A stretch of 64,000 bases of DNA from Candidatus Mycolicibacterium alkanivorans. GTDB lineage: Bacteria; Actinomycetota; Actinomycetes; Mycobacteriales; Mycobacteriaceae. Shown piece after piece: positions 34,079 through 43,620 of this stretch; the first letter of the stretch is position 1; every line of letters starts with the position of its first letter. The stretch spans positions 1 through 64,000 of the forward strand of contig NZ_JAIVFL010000001.1 in assembly GCF_022760805.1 (NCBI RefSeq). Reading direction: 5' to 3'. The notes under the pieces are model-generated. The model was given only the letters and a program-made list of their open reading frames with translations. It had not been told where the DNA came from and searched no databases. A program made the position numbers and the translations under genes.

Positions 34079-37000
34079 GTGGCGTACGTGCGGAAGGTGC
34101 GCACCGCCTCGGGAGCAGTCGCGGTGCAGGTGGTGGCGAAATTGCGTGGCCGCCGCGAGATCGTGGCCCATGTCGGATCGGCCCACACCGATGCTGAGCT
34201 GGGAATTCTGTTGGAGAAGGCCCGAGTGATAGCCCTCGGCGATCAGGGCCAGCTCGAGTTCGAGGTGCCCGCGCGCACCGAGTCGGTCCAGGAGGTGGCC
34301 AATGGGAGCGCCGTAACGTTGTTCGGGCCGCCGGCCAAGCCCAAGGGACTGCCGGTCGGGCCGGGGCGGACGGCGGCGACCAGTTCGCGGCTGCTCTATG
34401 AGGCGATCGGCAAAACCTACGACGGGTTGGGCTTTGATGCCGTCGCCGATGAGGTGTTCCGGGACTTGGTGATCGCCCGGGTTGTCGAGCCGACCAGCAA
34501 GCTCGATTCTCTTCGGGTCTTGACCGATCTGGGCGCAAACACTGTGTCCTACAGGACTATTCAACGGCACCTGCGTTCTGTCGTCACGGGCAAATACCGG
34601 GATGTGATCAGCAAGAAATGTTTCGCGCACTCACGTGAGCGGGGCACGTTGAGTCTGCTGCTCTACGACGTGACCGTGCGCCGTGAGGCGCTTGTTGTTC
34701 GAATGGAGGTGAAAGACCTGCATCGAAAGCTCCTGCCGTAGCGGGGGTTTGGAAGCTGGGGGCAGCCTGGCCGGGGAGACGCCCGGTATGGGTGGGAGCA
34801 GCCCTGACAAAGCCGTGTTGCGTCAGCACCGCTGGATGGCGTGAGCGCGGCGAGCAATGCCGAAGAGGTATACGTGAGGAACCGGTGTCATCACCTGTCT
34901 TGACGTATAACCGCCTCCAACCTGGCGGATATGGGGCGGGCGCGGACGGTTGGCTGTCGGAGTGACGGGCAGTCAGACCGCTCGGGGAACGAGTTACTTT
35001 CCTCGGGTGGGGCCGGCGGTGAAGGACTACGGAGTAGCTGCTGGCGGGTGCCGCAGGCAGATAGCCGGGTGCCTCCTTCGGTGAGCGAACAGCAAGTGAA
35101 CACGGGAAGGTCTCCGGCTTTGCCCGCATGAAATGCGCAGCCAGCGTGTGGATGTCGGGCTGGGTTCGTCGTCGACTGATCGGGTCGGGGGCTGGCGGAG
35201 CCGCCGTAGTACTGCGAGTCCGGGAGAGCCGGACACATCGGGAAGGGCGGCAGCGACAATGGATAGGAGGTACTGCGATGGCGCAAGATGCGTCGGTGAA
35301 CTCCGGCGCCGGGCCTCGGGCAGACACTGCACCGGACCGGGTAGCGCGGACGCAGATCAAGTATCACCGGTGGGCCAAGACCGACCGCACCGCGCGGTTC
35401 GGGGACTTGTTCAACCTGGTGTCACACCCGGACTACCTATGGATGGCATGGACGGTGGTGGCACGCAACAAGGGGGCTCGCACCGCTGGGATCGATGGTG
35501 TGACTGTGCATCAGATCGAACAGCGTGGCGAGGTCCTGGCGTTCTTGTCTGAGATCGCTGCGACTATCGAAGACGGCTCGTATCGGCCCGCGCCGGTGCG
35601 GCGGGTGTTCATTCCCAAGCCGGGTGGCAAGTCTCGCCCGTTGGGGATCCCGACCGTGACCGACCGGGTGGTGCAACAGTCGTTGAAGATGGTGCTGGAA
35701 CCGATCTTCGAGGCCGACTTCTTGCCGGTCTCTTACGGTTTCCGGCCCAAGCGGCGGGCTCATGACGCGGTCGCCGAGATCCATTACTACGCTTCGCGCG
35801 GGTACCGGTGGGTGTTGGACGCCGACATCGAAGGATGTTTCGACCACATCGACCACCGGGTGTTGCTCGCGCGGGTGCGGGCACGGATCGCGGACAAGAA
35901 GATCGTGGCATTGGTACGTGCGTTCCTTAAAGCCGGTGTGCTCGATGAGCTTGGCCGTCAGGACAGTACCGATGCAGGAACGCCTCAGGGTGGGATCATC
36001 TCGCCGCTGCTGGCCAATATCGCGTTGTCCGCCCTGGACGAGGTGGTCATGGCCCCGTGGCAGCCCGGGGGCGATCAGGCCACGCAGTGGGCTCGTCGCA
36101 AACGGGTGCGCCACGGATTGGGCAACTGGCGGATCGTGCGCTACGCCGACGATTTCGTCATCATGACCAACGGCAGCAGAGATGACGTGCTCGCCTTGAA
36201 AGAGCAGGTCGCCGAGGTGCTCGGCGGGTTGGGCCTCAGGCTTTCTGAGGCCAAGACCCGTATCACGCACCTTGAGCAGGGGATCGACTTCCTCGGCTTT
36301 CATCTCCAATGGAAGCAACGTCGGGGAGGCGGCAAGTGGTACTGCATGACCTTCATCGCCGACAAGGCGTTCCGGTCGATCAAGCAGACCATCCGCCAAC
36401 TGATCCCACGCCGGTCTCCCCGGCCTCTCACAGCAGTAATTATCGAGGTCAATGCGGCACTACGTGGTTGGACGTACTACTTCCGCCACGCGCTGGCCGG
36501 GCGACGGTTCTCCTTCCTGCGGTATTTCACCTGGCGAAGGATCGTTGCCTGGCAGCGCGAACAGCGTCGCTGGAACTGGTCGAAGGTCAAGCGCTGGCTC
36601 CGCCGTCCCGACGGTAGTTGGAGGCCCATCGCCACCCCAGACGCGGTCCTGTTCGATCCCACGACAGTGCGGGTCGAGCGTTACTGGTACCGCGGGACGA
36701 AGATCCCCAGTCCCTACGACCCGATCATGGCTGCCTGACCGGCATCATCGTCGTGGAGAGCCCGTTGCGCTGAAAGGCGCACGGCGGGTTCGGCGGGAGG
36801 CCCGGGGAAACGGAGCAGCAGCAATGCCGCCACCGCGCCCCGGGCCCACCCAACACCCTGTACTTCGAAGCGGAGAACGAAGACGACCTGCGCAAGGTCG
36901 GCTACTCCAAGGAACGCCGCGTTGATCCGCAGATCGTGGTCGGTCTGCTGGTCGACCGCACCGGGTTTCCGTTGGAGATCAGCTGCTTTGAGGGCAACAC

Positions 37001-37889
37001 CGCTGAAACCACCACGATCGTGCCGATCCTGCAAGGGTTCCAGAACCGCCACGACCTGGCCGGGGTGCCGATGGTGGTCGCCGCTGATGCCGGCATGTTG
37101 TCCTGGACGAATCTGAAAGCCCTTGATGCGTCGGGCTTTTCCTTCATCGTCGGCTCCCGCACCACCAAAGCCCCCGGTGATCTGGCCAGCCACTTCCGCT
37201 GGCACGGAAACGCTTTCACTGACGGGCAGGTCATCGACACCGTCACCCCGCGCCGCGGGACGACGGTGGTCAACAACACCAAACTCAAAGCCGAACCGGT
37301 CTGGACTGCCGCCGAGCATCCCAATGCGTGGCGGGCGATCTGGCAGTACAAGACCGCCCGGGCACGGCGTGATCAGAAAACCCTCGACGCCCAAGAAGCC
37401 CGCGCCAAAGAGGTCATCGCCGGAGAGAGGAAGGCCAAGGCCACCCGGTTCGTCACCGTCGCCGGCGATCAACGCACCCTCGATGAAGCAAGCCTGACCC
37501 GGGCGCGCGCACTGGTCGGGTTGAAAGGCTATGTCACCAACATCGACGCCGCCCAAATGTCGGCCAGCGAAGTGATCGGCAAATACCACGAACTCTGGCA
37601 CGTGGAACGGTCCTTTCGGATGTCCAAGACCGACCTACGGGCACGACCGATCTTCCACCACGTACGCGACTCGATCGAAGCGCACCTGAGCATCGTGTTC
37701 ACCGCCCTGGCCATCTCCCACGCCATCCAAGACAAGACCGGCCTGGCCATCGCCAACGTCGTCAAACAACTCCGCCCGCTACGCAGCGCCACCATCACTA
37801 TCAACGGCACCAGCCAGACCTTCCCGCCGCAGATCCCCGACGCCCAAGCCGAAATCTTGACTCATCTCGGAATCGAAACGGGGCACTAA
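34079..37889 (+). CDS. IS1634-family transposase, split by a group II intron (copy 2)
   Basis: Exon 1 34079-34675 and exon 2 36855-37889 join to a 543-residue protein differing from copy 1 at few residues (for example GSAVTLFG versus GSAATLFG). Both exons are open and the splice junctions are the same, so it too is dependent on intron removal. Confidence 0.9.
34676..36854 (+). ncRNA. Group II intron, copy 2
   Basis: Same 2179-nt length, same gtgcgcc start, domain V (36758-36791) and cccaac end as copy 1, with no difference noticed on reading. It was probably carried by IS transposition rather than by independent homing, since the flanking IS is the same. Confidence 0.9.
35278..36738 (+). CDS. 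Group II intron reverse transcriptase/maturase (copy 2)
   Basis: 486 residues with the same sequence as copy 1 as far as compared (RYADDFVIM active site, X domain, no endonuclease domain), preceded by the same aggaggt ribosome-binding site. Confidence 0.95.
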   Translation: MAQDASVNSGAGPRADTAPDRVARTQIKYHRWAKTDRTARFGDLFNLVSHPDYLWMAWTVVARNKGARTAGIDGVTVHQIEQRGEVLAFLSEIAATIEDGSYRPAPVRRVFIPKPGGKSRPLGIPTVTDRVVQQSLKMVLEPIFEADFLPVSYGFRPKRRAHDAVAEIHYYASRGYRWVLDADIEGCFDHIDHRVLLARVRARIADKKIVALVRAFLKAGVLDELGRQDSTDAGTPQGGIISPLLANIALSALDEVVMAPWQPGGDQATQWARRKRVRHGLGNWRIVRYADDFVIMTNGSRDDVLALKEQVAEVLGGLGLRLSEAKTRITHLEQGIDFLGFHLQWKQRRGGGKWYCMTFIADKAFRSIKQTIRQLIPRRSPRPLTAVIIEVNAALRGWTYYFRHALAGRRFSFLRYFTWRRIVAWQREQRRWNWSKVKRWLRRPDGSWRPIATPDAVLFDPTTVRVERYWYRGTKIPSPYDPIMAA

Positions 37890-37908
37890 GCAATTGTCCT
37901 AAGTCAGG

Positions 37909-38512
37909 CCAAGCTGATCTGCAGCACCCTGAAATCCCACTACCTGATGACGGTGAAGTCGAATCAGCCCAGCCTGCTGGCCCGCATCAAGGCCATGCCG
38001 TGGGCGCAGGTGCCAGTTACCTTCGCCGAGCCGTCCGAACGCGGTCACGGCCGCATTGAAACACGAACACTCAAGACACTGACCGCATCCCGCGGAATCG
38101 GGTTTCCCTACGCCAAGCAGATCGCCGAGGTCACCCGTGAACGGGTCGTGACTGCCACCGGTGTTCGCTCGATCGAGACTGTCTATGCCATCTGCAGTGT
38201 TGCGTTCGAACAGGCCCCACCCAAGCTGATCGCCTCCTGGCTGCGCCGGCACTGGGGCATCGAGAATTCGGTGCACTGGGTACGTGATGTCAGTTACGAC
38301 GAGGACCGCTCGACCGTGCGCACCGGCACCGCGCCCCAAACCATGGCCGCTCTACGTAACACCGCCATGAATCTGCACCGCCTCGCCGGAGCCACCAACA
38401 TTGCCGAAGCCTGCCGCACAACGGCATTCAGCAGCAACAACGCCCTGCAACTCTTCACGAATCCACATATCCCCAGCTCACAGGCATGCTAATCAACAAC
38501 GCCGGAGCCCTG
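37909..38512 (+). pseudogene. ISAs1-family element, 3' fragment
   Basis: It begins inside the transposase gene exactly at the IS1634 right end (AKLICSTLKSHYLMTVKSNQPSLLARIKAMPW…) and runs to the transposase stop at 38492 and the right inverted repeat ending 38512. The protein part matches the intact copy at 11976-13193 as far as read. The first half, including the first catalytic Asp, is missing. Confidence 0.92.
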
Positions 38513-38707
38513 ATCCAAACCCGTTGGTCACACCCGCCACAGCAGCCACGCCGATCACACGGCGATAAATCCCAAGGTCAAAGAGCCGCGCACCAACCTT
38601 TCCGGCACCCTGATTAGGAGTCCTGGTCGCGGCCAACCCGGCCTACCGTGAATTTCGAGGCAGGTATTGTCCTGGTCGCGCCGCATCGTTCGATTCCCGT
38701 TTCGAAT
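38513..38707. other. Short non-coding boundary between IS cluster and polysaccharide locus
   Basis: No gene or repeat recognised; the GC level falls toward the Wzy gene. Confidence 0.4.
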
Positions 38708-39973
38708 TTAAGCTTGGGAAGCTCTTTCCGGTATGACTACTAAATTATGTTTCGCAGAATTTCTTGCTCGCGTTTCCGCACGGCTCGCCCACCACAACAA
38801 GAACAGCGCGCTAGCGATCAGGGGCACGTCCAATATCCCCGAGTGGATATCGAGGAGTAGGAATGTCAATACGTACGCGCTGGCCACACGAGGCGCCCAA
38901 GTCAACGACGAAGCCTGCCAAATCCATAGCGACTTTAGCACAAATCCAACCACGAACATCAAGACGAGCACTCCGCCGATACCCCAGTCTACGTACGGCT
39001 GACCCAAAATCGACGGTGTAATGGTGATGCCGGGTCGCCCCTCAATATATTCGGCGATTTTGAGGCGAGGCCCCTCTTGTTTTCCCGGGAGCATCGTGGC
39101 AAAAGCCGACATGAGCAGTTGGCCGTCCTGGTAATTCCAGGTGTGCGGAAATTTCTGGACCAGAATCGCGAACACCCCGGTCCCCTCGCGGGGCGTCACC
39201 CAGACGGGGATGAAGGGCACGTATTCCGCCGGCATGCCCAATCTGAATAGCATACGAAACATGGCTTCTTTTCCAGCGCCAAACCTGTAGAAAGCCAACC
39301 AGGACAGGCCATACATCAATAGGCAGCCAAATACCCACCATCTCATCCTCAGCCGCGCCAGACCTAAGTTCCGTGCAGTGAAGAAAAGGGCACCGAGGGG
39401 CATAAGGATAAACGTTCTGTAGCCGAGAAGGATGAGCAGCCCTGACCCCAATACACACCAGACGACGAGGTCCCATCGACGATTGGCCAGCGCATGCCCG
39501 CCGGTAATGGCGAGAGCCACAATAAAACCGAACATTAGGGTTGTGAGGTATCCCGAGGACCCGAGACGCTGGTCCCCGGCAAGTAGTGGCAGTCCGCCGA
39601 GCTGAATCACGATCAGGATCCCAGCGAACGCACCAACGGCCCCCAACAGAACTGCCGTGGGGCGCCATGCAATCACCTCCTGAATGGCAGCCGGCAACCC
39701 CGTCGTCGCATTGGATGCGCGTCCCGCTCCAATCAACGTCCGCAGCCAGACGCCCAAACCAAACGCGGCTAAGCCCACCCCAGCGATCCACAGAATGTTC
39801 GAACCGACGTGTCCTCTTAGCGGAATGAAGTTGATAGAACCTAATCCGAAGTAAAACGTGTAACCAATGCCAAATAGTGCAGGCCCGCTCAACTGTCGCT
39901 GAGGGGCTCGAGGCTCACGGTGGCGCGCTACCTGGTTGGCGTCAGTTTCCAAGAGTCGTCCGCCTTTCCTCAA
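38708..39973 (-). CDS. Wzy-like O-antigen/exopolysaccharide polymerase
   Basis: 421 residues with about ten hydrophobic segments (for example ALFGIGYTFYFGLGSINFI, TAVLLGAVGAFAGILIVIQL, LTTLMFGFIVALAITGGHALA, GVLVLMFVVGFVLKSLWIW). A large hydrophilic loop (~235-320) contains RPGITITPSILGQPYVDWGIGGV, the pattern of oligosaccharide repeat-unit polymerases. The ORF overlaps the upstream flippase gene by 32 bp. It would join lipid-linked repeat units at the outer face of the membrane. Assignment is from topology and context, as Wzy proteins share little sequence. Confidence 0.75.
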   Translation of the reverse strand: MRKGGRLLETDANQVARHREPRAPQRQLSGPALFGIGYTFYFGLGSINFIPLRGHVGSNILWIAGVGLAAFGLGVWLRTLIGAGRASNATTGLPAAIQEVIAWRPTAVLLGAVGAFAGILIVIQLGGLPLLAGDQRLGSSGYLTTLMFGFIVALAITGGHALANRRWDLVVWCVLGSGLLILLGYRTFILMPLGALFFTARNLGLARLRMRWWVFGCLLMYGLSWLAFYRFGAGKEAMFRMLFRLGMPAEYVPFIPVWVTPREGTGVFAILVQKFPHTWNYQDGQLLMSAFATMLPGKQEGPRLKIAEYIEGRPGITITPSILGQPYVDWGIGGVLVLMFVVGFVLKSLWIWQASSLTWAPRVASAYVLTFLLLDIHSGILDVPLIASALFLLWWASRAETRARNSAKHNLVVIPERASQA

Positions 39974-41174
39974 ACGTCTTTTTTGAATACAGCAGCGCGT
40001 ACAACCATGCCCAGATTGAGAGCAGCGCGGCCAGTGCAGATCCGACCCCGGCTCCGATCACGCCCCCAACGGCTGCGCCCGTGATGAGGGCGACTGCCTG
40101 GATCACCGATGCGAACGGCCGCAGTAGAATGATCAGGCCCGCTGAGTCCCGGAGTCTCATGACCTGAACGAAAACTTGCGCAATCGCGTTGAAGAGGTAC
40201 GTGGCGATCAATAGAGGTGCCACCGGCCGCCCCTCGTACCAACTCGGACCGAGTGCAAACTCTCCCCATCTGGAGGGGACAAGCGTGACTGCAAGTGCAC
40301 ACAGCCCGCAAAAGGCCGCGAAGGCGGCCGTGACAGCGGGGACTGGGCTTGGCAGCGCACGGTGCGGAGAGGATGAACGGCGGATTCGCGGGATCAGAAA
40401 CACGATCATCGCAGAGTAGGCCACATTGAGCGGGCCGACGATGACGTAGCCGGCGCGGAGTCCTCCGGCGACCGCTAGGCTTGACACCACCGGTATGAGG
40501 GCGGTGGCCGCTTGACCAATTCCGCTGGCGGCGATGAAGTCACCCGCAAACTGCGCACCTGCAACTCGGCGCTGTGCTATCCAACGACTCGCGCCGCTAA
40601 CCCTCGGTCTCAATTGGGGCAACGTTGCCAAGGCGACGCCGGCACCAAGGGCTGCGCCGAGTCCCCAACCTAGAAGTGCTGACGGTATGGAAGGGACACC
40701 CAGCGCAGCAAGCGCCGGCGATGCAAACAATGTCCCAAGCAGCCAAACCACATCTATTGTCAACGCGCCACTATTCCGTTCTTCTGTGAATGCGATGTAC
40801 CGAATCGAGTCGGCTAGAAATGCGAATGGCATGGTAACCGCGAAGCTCGCCAATATCCACGTGGCGTCTTTTGGGACGATCAGAGCGCAACTCGCGAACA
40901 AGATGGCTGAAATTGCCCCAGCGGCAAGCGAGGTTGTCGCACTAAACGAGCGCCATTGACCCGTGGGTTCTAGCTTTTCGTGTCCCAAGATCAGGTTGAG
41001 TTCTCCAACGAACGAACGGCTAATTCCGAATACAACAAAATACGCCGCATACGCGACCGCGAACACACCAAATTCGCTCACCGACGAATCGCGTGCGGCG
41101 TACATAGACAGGGCTAGGGTAATGAGACTCGCTACAGCTTGATCAGCTGCAAGTTGAATAACGTGCCGCTTCAC
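39942..41174 (-). CDS. Wzx-like polysaccharide flippase (MOP superfamily)
   Basis: 410 residues from GTG 41174, which overlaps the preceding glycosyltransferase stop as GTGA. The frame is open further upstream but that part overlaps the other gene. About twelve transmembrane segments (ASLITLALSMYAARDSSVSEFGVFAVAYAAYFVVFG, AAGAISAILFASCALIVP, PLLIATYLFNAIAQVFVQ, AVALITGAAVGGVIGAGVG) fit a MATE/RfbX-type lipid-linked oligosaccharide translocase. Between glycosyltransferase and polymerase genes it would flip the repeat unit. Confidence 0.8.
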   Translation of the reverse strand: MKRHVIQLAADQAVASLITLALSMYAARDSSVSEFGVFAVAYAAYFVVFGISRSFVGELNLILGHEKLEPTGQWRSFSATTSLAAGAISAILFASCALIVPKDATWILASFAVTMPFAFLADSIRYIAFTEERNSGALTIDVVWLLGTLFASPALAALGVPSIPSALLGWGLGAALGAGVALATLPQLRPRVSGASRWIAQRRVAGAQFAGDFIAASGIGQAATALIPVVSSLAVAGGLRAGYVIVGPLNVAYSAMIVFLIPRIRRSSSPHRALPSPVPAVTAAFAAFCGLCALAVTLVPSRWGEFALGPSWYEGRPVAPLLIATYLFNAIAQVFVQVMRLRDSAGLIILLRPFASVIQAVALITGAAVGGVIGAGVGSALAALLSIWAWLYALLYSKKTFEERRTTLGN

Positions 41175-42253
41175 CGTCTCGCACCAGGGATCAATGAACC
41201 CCAAGAGTTCAATACCGTCCCCTCGCTGAAGTACTTCTTGCGAGCACGGGCGGCTTTGGGATAATCGTATGTCTTGGAGCTGGCACGTATGATTGCTGAA
41301 GCGAATTCCGTAGGCGTTGCTTGCGAGCACTCACCGCATGCGAACGAAGGCACCATCTCATTCATCACAGGCATGTCCAGGACCACCACCGGGCGACACA
41401 TCGCCGACGCCTCGACCATCGTGTAGCCGAAAGTCTCCGCAAACGACGGGTGAACCACGACGTGTGCATTGTTTATCAGGCGGTCAGCATGTGGGACGTA
41501 GCCAAGGAGCCGTACGCGATCTCTCAGACCAAGTTCATCGATCAGCAAGCTCAGTCGCTCACGCTCCGGCCCATCGCCGGCCACTTCCAACTGATAGTTC
41601 TGCGGTAGATGTTGCATTGCACGTACGGCAAGTGCCCAATTTTTGCGTTGGGTTAGGGAACCGATGCCCACCAGGCTGATCACGTCATCAGAGTCGGGAC
41701 CCCGAATGATATCGGGCTTTTCGGTGTTGTCTACGATATCGGTTATATTGGGTATAACGGTCAATTTCTTCAGAGGCCAGGTAAGAGGTGCGATAGCTGC
41801 GCGATTCGACTCACTGACGCAGACGACACGTTCCAGGCGAAACGCCAATAGACGAACCGCAATGGCTACGACAGTGACGGCAAATTCGTTGCGAATGCGC
41901 CAGGGGAGAATGCTGTGCTCCCACAACGTTAGTTTGAATGGCGAGAATATCGACGCGGCAGCGAGCGCAGCGAAAGCCCACGAACCCACCCCGACAAGTA
42001 CGGCGCCGGCCTCAGACCGCTCCCTGGCAACTCGCCGCAACTGCCGAAACGCGCGCAACCGCCCCCGCCAGCCTCGTGGTTGCTCTAACGTTGTGACGGG
42101 ATGATCAGCATCGACTGGCGGTGGACCAGAAATGAGAACCAGCTCAATTTGATCGGTAGGAAGACGCGCCATAAGCGACTCAAGCGCCTTCGGGATACCC
42201 AACCGCGGCTCCACCCAATCTGCGATAAAAACGATCGGTCTTGATAGCGGCAT
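41171..42253 (-). CDS. Glycosyltransferase, GT4 family
   Basis: 360 residues, GT-B fold. N-terminal IVFIADWVEPRLGIPKALESLMARLP; C-terminal SLVGIGSLTQRKNWALAVRAMQHLPQNYQLEVAGDGPERERL and HVVVHPSFAETFGYTMVEASAMCRPVVVLDMPVMNEMV, with the E-x7-type donor site. Coupled by GTGA overlap to the flippase downstream. Donor and acceptor sugars unknown. Confidence 0.88.
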   Translation of the reverse strand: MPLSRPIVFIADWVEPRLGIPKALESLMARLPTDQIELVLISGPPPVDADHPVTTLEQPRGWRGRLRAFRQLRRVARERSEAGAVLVGVGSWAFAALAAASIFSPFKLTLWEHSILPWRIRNEFAVTVVAIAVRLLAFRLERVVCVSESNRAAIAPLTWPLKKLTVIPNITDIVDNTEKPDIIRGPDSDDVISLVGIGSLTQRKNWALAVRAMQHLPQNYQLEVAGDGPERERLSLLIDELGLRDRVRLLGYVPHADRLINNAHVVVHPSFAETFGYTMVEASAMCRPVVVLDMPVMNEMVPSFACGECSQATPTEFASAIIRASSKTYDYPKAARARKKYFSEGTVLNSWGSLIPGARR

Positions 42254-42369
42254 ATGCTAACCTCGCGCTTTCATGCAGTCACGGCCATGGTGCGCGGTCG
42301 ACAGAGAAGGCATCTTTCAATCGAACCACGCGGGTTGACGAGTCCGAATATCTGTTAACGATCGGGCTA

Positions 42370-43620
42370 TCAGTCTGATACATAGGTCTTACGCCCAGGC
42401 ACAGCCATAACTTCGTCATAGGCACGGAGCAATTTGGGAACTTCGTACTGCCAAGCCAGTTCATTCGCGACGCGACGCCTGCCAAACGCACCCATTTGAG
42501 CTCGCCGCTCCGGGTTATCGAGCAATTCAATGATCTTTCGCGCCATGTCCTCAGCGTCGTTTGGCGCGGCGTAAAGAGACGACTCGCCAGCTGAGAATCG
42601 TCCTTCAGTCAAGTCGAATTGCACGATCGGCTTACCAAGCGCCATGTACTCCATGATCTTGTTCATTGTCGACTTGTCGTTCATCTCGTTCGCAACATCT
42701 GGATTAACGCAAACGTCGGCAGTATTGAGCATGTCGAGTAGTTCGGCATCCGGGACACGACCCGTGAAGGTGACGTGCTCACTCACCTCGAGAACCACTG
42801 CTAATTCTTGCATCTCAGCCAAGGATGTGCCGCCGCCAACCAAGCCGAAGTGCACGTCGTGACGTTCCATTTCAAATACGATGTGGCGCACGGCACGCAG
42901 CAGTAAGTCAATCCCTTCCTGCTTGCCCATGACACCGACGTAACCGACCAGGAAACGTCGGCCTCGCTTCAACTCTGGCTTCGGGGGCACGATCTTGAGC
43001 CGATCGAGCATGGGTCCGCTCCGCACCACAAATACGCGTTGGGGATCCATGCCGCCGCGCTCGATGGCGATACGCCGGTAGGACTCGTTAGTCGCAATCG
43101 ACACATCGGCGGTCACAAAGGTCGCCCGCTCCAACCAAATCATCAGCCTCCAAAAAAAACCACGACGGCCGAACTTCGCCTCGTACAGCTCGGGGTTGAT
43201 GTCGTGGTGGTCGAACAAGAACCGTGTTCTCGCGAACAACTTGAAGAACCCACCGACAACGAACAAGAAATCTGGCGGATTACACGCATGTACCACGTCA
43301 AACCCTCGTTCACGCCAAACCCTGAAGGCCAGACGGAAGGTGTGCCAGAGGGCAGCGGAGTACTCGGCCAAGTAGCCCAGAGCCCCGTCACCTTCGGCCG
43401 GAAGGTCGTACCGGTAGATATGGATTCGATCAATGATTTCATGCGATTTTTCGTAACCCTTGCCGGTTGGGCAAATAATGCTCACTTGCCACCCATGATC
43501 CTGCAGCGTGGTCGCCTCTTGCCAAACTCGCCGATCGAAGGGCGAGGGCAAGTTTTCCACGAGGATCAATACTCGACGCCCACGGGTGGGGCTTCCTGCG
43601 CCCGAAAACGTCACCAGCAA
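42370..43620 (-). CDS. Glycosyltransferase, GT4 family (WsaF/wbuB-like)
   Basis: 416 residues. The N-terminus RVLILVENLPSPFDRRVWQEATTLQDHGWQVSIICP contains the FDRRVW signature common in GT4 enzymes of exopolysaccharide loci. Donor site segments are FLVGYVGVMGKQEGIDLLLRAVRHIV and EYMALGKPIVQFDLTEGRFSAGESSLYA. The start overlaps the 3' end of the dehydrogenase gene by 10 bp, indicating one operon. A 116-bp gap separates it from the next glycosyltransferase. Confidence 0.88.
   Translation of the reverse strand: MLVTFSGAGSPTRGRRVLILVENLPSPFDRRVWQEATTLQDHGWQVSIICPTGKGYEKSHEIIDRIHIYRYDLPAEGDGALGYLAEYSAALWHTFRLAFRVWRERGFDVVHACNPPDFLFVVGGFFKLFARTRFLFDHHDINPELYEAKFGRRGFFWRLMIWLERATFVTADVSIATNESYRRIAIERGGMDPQRVFVVRSGPMLDRLKIVPPKPELKRGRRFLVGYVGVMGKQEGIDLLLRAVRHIVFEMERHDVHFGLVGGGTSLAEMQELAVVLEVSEHVTFTGRVPDAELLDMLNTADVCVNPDVANEMNDKSTMNKIMEYMALGKPIVQFDLTEGRFSAGESSLYAAPNDAEDMARKIIELLDNPERRAQMGAFGRRRVANELAWQYEVPKLLRAYDEVMAVPGRKTYVSD

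Larger units (their letters stand above)
33973..37908 (+). mobile_element. IS1634-family element, copy 2, carrying the same group II intron (3936 bp)
   Basis: Inverted repeats cctgacttaggaca at 33973 and its complement ending 37908. It is colinear with copy 1 with no indels (constant offset 11568) and has only a few substitutions. The left flank is unidentified IS debris and the right flank is the interior of an ISAs1 element. No direct repeat, short or long, was found, so at least one side has been deleted or recombined. Confidence 0.92.

Noticed and set aside
33973..37908. Long direct repeats around IS1634 copy 2
   Set aside because: I looked for the right flank (ccaagctgatctgcag) upstream of the element and for the left flank (gggcacagtctga) downstream and found neither in the expected orientation; the copy is rearranged.
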